A DNA stretch of 11,067 bases, from NCBI GenBank assembly GCA_020722685.1, contig DYKH01000161.1:1-11067 (forward strand), written 5' to 3'. The position numbers were made by a program, and so were the translations under genes. This DNA comes from Caldithrix sp. (lineage in GTDB: Bacteria > KSB1 > UBA2214 > DYKH01). Shown here one piece after another: positions 7,497 through 11,067 of this stretch. The notes beneath the pieces are model-generated. The model had not been told where the DNA came from. It made no database searches and was given only the letters and a program-made list of their open reading frames with translations. Within the stretch, counting starts at the first letter, position 1. The number at the start of each line of letters is the position of its first letter.

Positions 7497-8564
7497 ATGA
7501 CCAAAAAAATACAGGTTTTTATTGTGGATGACTCGGCGGTTGTCCGCCAGGTTCTCCAGGCCGCATTAAGTCAGGATCCGGATATTGCCATTTTGGCGAC
7601 CGCCCAGGATCCGCTGTTTGCCTGGGATCGCATGCAGCGGCAATGGCCGGATGTGGTGATTTTGGATATTGAAATGCCGCGTATGGATGGTGTGACTTTT
7701 CTGCGTAAAATCATGCAAGAACATCCCTTGCCGGTGATTATCTGTTCCACTCTCGCGGAATCGGGGGCACAGATTACTTTGGATGCTCTGGCTGCCGGGG
7801 CGGTGCAGATTATCCAGAAACCACAAACTGGACTAAAAGACTTTTTGCAAAAAGACGCACCGGAAATCATCCGGGCCGTGAAAGCTGCGGCACGCGCCAA
7901 TTTGCGGAATATACGCTCTTCACGCTCCCCATCTCCTGATGCAGCCATTGCGCCACCGGTTTCTGCGGATCTGCTCTTACAAAAAAGTACGGAAAAAGTC
8001 ATTGCGGTAGGAACCAGTACGGGCGGCACCCAGGCGCTGGAAGTTTTGTTGCGCGCCTTGCCGGTAACCGTGCCGGGCATTGTGGTGGTACAGCACATGC
8101 CGGAAAAGTTTACGGCGGCTTTTGCTGCACGACTGAATACGATCAGCGCCCTCGAAGTACGCGAAGCCCGGGATGGAGATCGGGTCCTGCCGGGGCGCGC
8201 CCTGATTGCTCCGGGCGGAAAGCACATGCGCCTGATCCGAAGTGGTGCACAATTTGCCGTTCAGGTTTTTGATGGACCTTTGGTCAAACATCATCGGCCT
8301 TCAGTGGACGTGCTGTTTCGTTCGGTGGCTCAGGTGGCTGGCCGCAATGCCTGGGGCGTGATCATGACCGGAATGGGAGATGACGGTGCCCAGGGATTGC
8401 TGGAGATGCATCAGGCGGGAGCCCGTACCATTGCCCAGGATGAATCCAGTTGCGTGGTTTTTGGGATGCCCAAGGAAGCGATAAAACTCGGTGGGGTCGA
8501 TGAAGTGGTAGCCCTGACCCATATTGCCAGCCACCTGCCGCGATCCATAGAGGGGGCACGCTGA
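7497..8564 (+). CDS. cheB: CheB, receptor methylesterase/glutamine deamidase, 355 aa
   Basis: CheB removes receptor methyl groups when phosphorylated by CheA, closing the adaptation loop with CheR. The N-terminal receiver (about 1-120) has Asp11-Asp12, phospho-acceptor Asp57 (LDIEMP) and Lys near [12 protein letters not shown] variable linker (about 140-165, Ser/Pro/Ala-rich) joins the methylesterase domain, whose triad is Ser174 (GTSTGG), His200 (QHMP) and Asp296 (GMGDDG). Length is typical. I start it at ATG 7497, where [12 protein letters not shown] begins like a standard receiver. The in-frame ATG at 7449 lies inside cheD and would add 16 basic residues unlike a receiver start. The gap from cheD is 19 bases with only a weak purine patch before the start. 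Its stop overlaps the next gene's ATG by one base. Confidence 0.95.
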   Translation: MTKKIQVFIVDDSAVVRQVLQAALSQDPDIAILATAQDPLFAWDRMQRQWPDVVILDIEMPRMDGVTFLRKIMQEHPLPVIICSTLAESGAQITLDALAAGAVQIIQKPQTGLKDFLQKDAPEIIRAVKAAARANLRNIRSSRSPSPDAAIAPPVSADLLLQKSTEKVIAVGTSTGGTQALEVLLRALPVTVPGIVVVQHMPEKFTAAFAARLNTISALEVREARDGDRVLPGRALIAPGGKHMRLIRSGAQFAVQVFDGPLVKHHRPSVDVLFRSVAQVAGRNAWGVIMTGMGDDGAQGLLEMHQAGARTIAQDESSCVVFGMPKEAIKLGGVDEVVALTHIASHLPRSIEGAR

Positions 8565-11067
8565 TGATGACAACTTCTCAGGGCTTGGCTGATGAAGATT
8601 TCGTCATGCCGGAAGCGTTGAAAAAGCTCATACTGATGTCGCGGCGCATTCAAAAACGGCAGCGTATTTTTATCCTGTCAATTTTGCTGGTTTTTTCGAG
8701 TCTGGTTGGCCTGACGATTTTCAGCATAGGGAGCTGGCAGCAGCACTTGCTGGATCTTTCCCGGTTACGCACACAGGAGGCAGCCACGCGTCTGGCCGAA
8801 AGCTTTTCCAGCAATCTCGCTGCCATGATTCAGATCCATATGCATGATTTGCAGTTTATGACGAGTTTGCCGCCCGGGGAGCTGAGCCCCGAACTGCTGC
8901 GTCGCTTTGACCTTATGCATCCCTGGCTTGCCGGAGTGTCCTGCCGTTCGGGTGATGCTTCGCATAAATCCCTGCCGGCAGTGGACTATCCGCTGGATTT
9001 CAATAACTTGCCATCAGATGGCGTGAATACCTGGAAAGGCGGAGTAAACCGCCCCTTTGTGGACAAGAAGGGGCTGCTGCATATTCCTCTGCGTCTATTT
9101 GCGTTATCTGTGCAGCCATCCGGCAGACATTTTTATAGAGCTTGCCAGGCGGACTTGTCTTTTGGCAATCAACATGCCAGTGCCAGCCCGGAGCATGGGC
9201 ACATGTTGCTGCTTCTGGACGGGCGACACCATGTCCTCGCTCAATGGATGCATGGTCACTGGCAACAGGCAGGCGATATTCCTGAGGCTTGGACCGCCCA
9301 TCTGGAGATTCCGGTTCGCGGTACACCGTGGACCATGCAGGCGCGCTGGAATCCCCAACCGCTCCCTGATCTCCAGTCTTTACTGGATCGTCTGGATATC
9401 TGGGCAGTATTGCTAGTTGCTGCTGAATCTGTCCTGGCTTTGGTCGCCTTGATCTGGATGTATCGGCGTTTTGTGGAAAGCCGTTATCAGCGGGCGCATC
9501 AAGCCTTACATGAAATGGTCAATGAGGCGCAAGATCTTAATGAAATATATCAGGGCCTGGTGCAGCTCAGTGTGTTAGGTACAGGGGCGTTAGCCGCCTA
9601 TGTGGCGGTACCTGATGAAAAACAGGGTATTTTACCCGTGGTGGCGGCTTCGGCCCGTAAACCTGGGCTTGCCGGGGTTCTCCAGCAACTGCCTCTGAGT
9701 CTTGATCCGGAGAATTTACCTTGGGGGCAACTCCTGCCCTCTCTCGCGTATCGTCTGCAATGCCGGGTGACTCCGCGAACCCCTCATATTTCCGGGATGA
9801 TGGCCAGGGCGATAGCTTTTTATCCGCAATTGCGGGGTTTTCGGGAGGTTATTGCCTGGCCGGTCATGGCCGAAAATGTGCCTTTTCCGGTGGCTATTTT
9901 TGTGCTGGAAATAACCCGTCTGACCCGCTGGTTTTTTGGCCGAAGTTTAATTGCGCATTGGGAATCCTTGTTGCACGATCTCGAACGCTACCAGGAAAAA
10001 ATGCAAGTACTTAAAGAGAAGGAGCGCCTGCTGCAGACGGATCCGTTAACCGGATTACCAAACCGCTCCCATTTCACGACACTCGTTACGAAGAGGCTGA
10101 ACACTGTCAGTGAAGCGCAGCCATTATTTGGTCTGGCCTTGCTGGATTTGGATTTGTTCAATGAAATCAATACGTCTTTCAGTTCCCAGGAAGCCGATCA
10201 ATGTTTACAGGAAATTGCGCGTCAATTGCAGGGAGTGCTGCCCCAAACTGATGATATCCTGGCGCGTGTCGGTGGCGATGAGTTCGGTCTTTTCATTAAA
10301 TTGGACGAGGCAGATCACGCTATTTCAATCGGAGAAGAGATTCTGAAAGCTGTTCAGAATTCGGCGCGCAAAGTGTTGGATTCCGCGTTGTCTACCTCTA
10401 TTGGCTGGGCGATGTTTCCGGCTGATGGACCGGATGTTTATACGCTGATAGCCCAGGCCGATGAAGCATTGGCTGAAGCCAAGTGCCAGGGCGGAAATAT
10501 GTTTAAGTTTTACGGAGGCGAAGTCGCCCGCCGTGCGAAGCAACGGCTGTGGGTACGACGGGATTTTCCAGGCGCTTTGCAGAGAGGGGATATTCGTTTT
10601 TTCCTGCAGCCCAAAGCCGATATGCTGGAGGGTCGTTTGACGGGCGTGGAAATGTTGGCGCGCTGGTGTCCAGCGCATGCTCACTGGATTGGACCCGGCA
10701 AATTTATGCCTTATGTCGAAGAAAATGCCCACCTGGTTAGACTGTTAGGCCGCTGGGCGCTGGAAGAAGCAGGGCGTTTACGCGCGCGCATGCGCTCAGA
10801 AGGACTTGAATTGCAGATTTCCCTGAATATTGGTGCCAAACATTTCCTTGATCCTGCATTTATGCAGGATATTGAACAGTTGTGTCCTGATGGTAATGGT
10901 TTCACCTTGGAAATTACCGAAACGGCTTCTGTTATCGGGCGTAAATCTGCGCGCCCAGTTATGGAATGGTGCCAAATTCGCGGATTCAAGTTATCCATGG
11001 ATGATTTTGGGACCGGATATTCTTCACTGCTTTCTGTTGCCCGTTTGCGCTTCAATGAGTTGAAGCT
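8564..11067 (+). CDS. Membrane GGDEF-EAL protein with periplasmic sensor, partial (cut at right edge)
   Basis: The frame is open from ATG 8564 to the window end (834 codons, no stop). TM1 is about 35-56, a periplasmic region about 57-278, TM2 about 279-300, a GAF-like region about 330-480 (weak call), GGDEF from TDPLTGLPNR (493) and EAL from about 675. GGDEF is intact at 570-574, but the upstream helix reads FNEINTSFSSQEAD instead of the usual IND..GH..GD; the Asn and second Asp are kept. The inhibitory RxxD is QTDD, so Arg is missing. EAL reads EML (696-698), with Gln in LQP, Asn755, Glu783 and Asp813-Asp814 present; later EAL residues are outside the window. It would make or degrade c-di-GMP at the inner membrane. 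TGATG couples it to cheB; AGAGGGGG ends about 7 bases before the ATG. A second in-frame ATG is at 8567. Confidence 0.92.
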   Translation, partial: MMTTSQGLADEDFVMPEALKKLILMSRRIQKRQRIFILSILLVFSSLVGLTIFSIGSWQQHLLDLSRLRTQEAATRLAESFSSNLAAMIQIHMHDLQFMTSLPPGELSPELLRRFDLMHPWLAGVSCRSGDASHKSLPAVDYPLDFNNLPSDGVNTWKGGVNRPFVDKKGLLHIPLRLFALSVQPSGRHFYRACQADLSFGNQHASASPEHGHMLLLLDGRHHVLAQWMHGHWQQAGDIPEAWTAHLEIPVRGTPWTMQARWNPQPLPDLQSLLDRLDIWAVLLVAAESVLALVALIWMYRRFVESRYQRAHQALHEMVNEAQDLNEIYQGLVQLSVLGTGALAAYVAVPDEKQGILPVVAASARKPGLAGVLQQLPLSLDPENLPWGQLLPSLAYRLQCRVTPRTPHISGMMARAIAFYPQLRGFREVIAWPVMAENVPFPVAIFVLEITRLTRWFFGRSLIAHWESLLHDLERYQEKMQVLKEKERLLQTDPLTGLPNRSHFTTLVTKRLNTVSEAQPLFGLALLDLDLFNEINTSFSSQEADQCLQEIARQLQGVLPQTDDILARVGGDEFGLFIKLDEADHAISIGEEILKAVQNSARKVLDSALSTSIGWAMFPADGPDVYTLIAQADEALAEAKCQGGNMFKFYGGEVARRAKQRLWVRRDFPGALQRGDIRFFLQPKADMLEGRLTGVEMLARWCPAHAHWIGPGKFMPYVEENAHLVRLLGRWALEEAGRLRARMRSEGLELQISLNIGAKHFLDPAFMQDIEQLCPDGNGFTLEITETASVIGRKSARPVMEWCQIRGFKLSMDDFGTGYSSLLSVARLRFNELK
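9173..9259 (+). other. Histidine-rich segment in the periplasmic region of the GGDEF-EAL protein
   Basis: Residues 204-232 contain seven histidines (204, 211, 213, 222, 223, 230, 232), including two HxH arrangements. The segment lies between the predicted membrane helices, so it faces the periplasm if the two-helix topology is right. Two cysteines, Cys127 and Cys194, lie earlier in the same domain. Metal binding is a possibility, not a demonstration. Confidence 0.45.

Noticed and set aside
9057..9416. A 119-codon plus-strand frame in the 8.6-10 kb area, which could suggest separate small genes
   Set aside because: A single uninterrupted frame from 8564 to the window end, with ordered membrane, GGDEF and EAL segments, explains the region.

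Overview
The window is one dense, single-strand (+) chemotaxis operon. Gene order is: soluble receptor, cheY, STAS protein, cheA, membrane receptor (MCP), cheW, cheR, cheD, cheB, then a membrane GGDEF-EAL protein cut by the right edge. Gaps run from about 30 bases down to overlap, and no terminator or internal promoter is evident, so I infer one transcript entering from the left and leaving on the right. No RNA gene, mobile element or CRISPR array was seen, and no stretch over 300 bases lacks a gene.

The organism is most likely a Gram-negative proteobacterium. The cheR-cheD-cheB order, the [12 protein letters not shown] CheD and the GGDEF-EAL protein with a periplasmic sensor fit beta/gammaproteobacteria or Acidithiobacillia. 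Hand-counted lines range from about 33 to 65% G+C, so the genome is neither very AT-rich nor very GC-rich. An Acidithiobacillus-like host is a guess from overall resemblance, not a demonstrated assignment.

How the parts work together: the MCP (3908-5563) senses through a periplasmic helical domain and, with CheW, controls autophosphorylation of CheA at His51. CheA passes phosphate to CheY (Asp54) and CheB (Asp57). CheR methylates, CheB demethylates or deamidates, and CheD deamidates receptors. The MCP ends in a pentapeptide of the CheR-tethering type, and the CheR in the same operon keeps the full-length loop that goes with tethering. The soluble receptor (30-956) may feed a cytoplasmic signal into the same kinase. 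No CheZ, CheC or CheX is present in the window.

The least ordinary parts are these. CheA contains a near-perfect internal repeat (LGEILV units 102 bases apart) whose two 24-residue units match the c-di-GMP-binding MshEN pattern except at the ligand arginine. The operon ends in a GGDEF-EAL protein translationally coupled to cheB, with a His-rich periplasmic segment and degenerate catalytic surroundings. Together these suggest a chemotaxis array wired to c-di-GMP. A STAS protein without the usual phosphorylatable residue lies between cheY and cheA.
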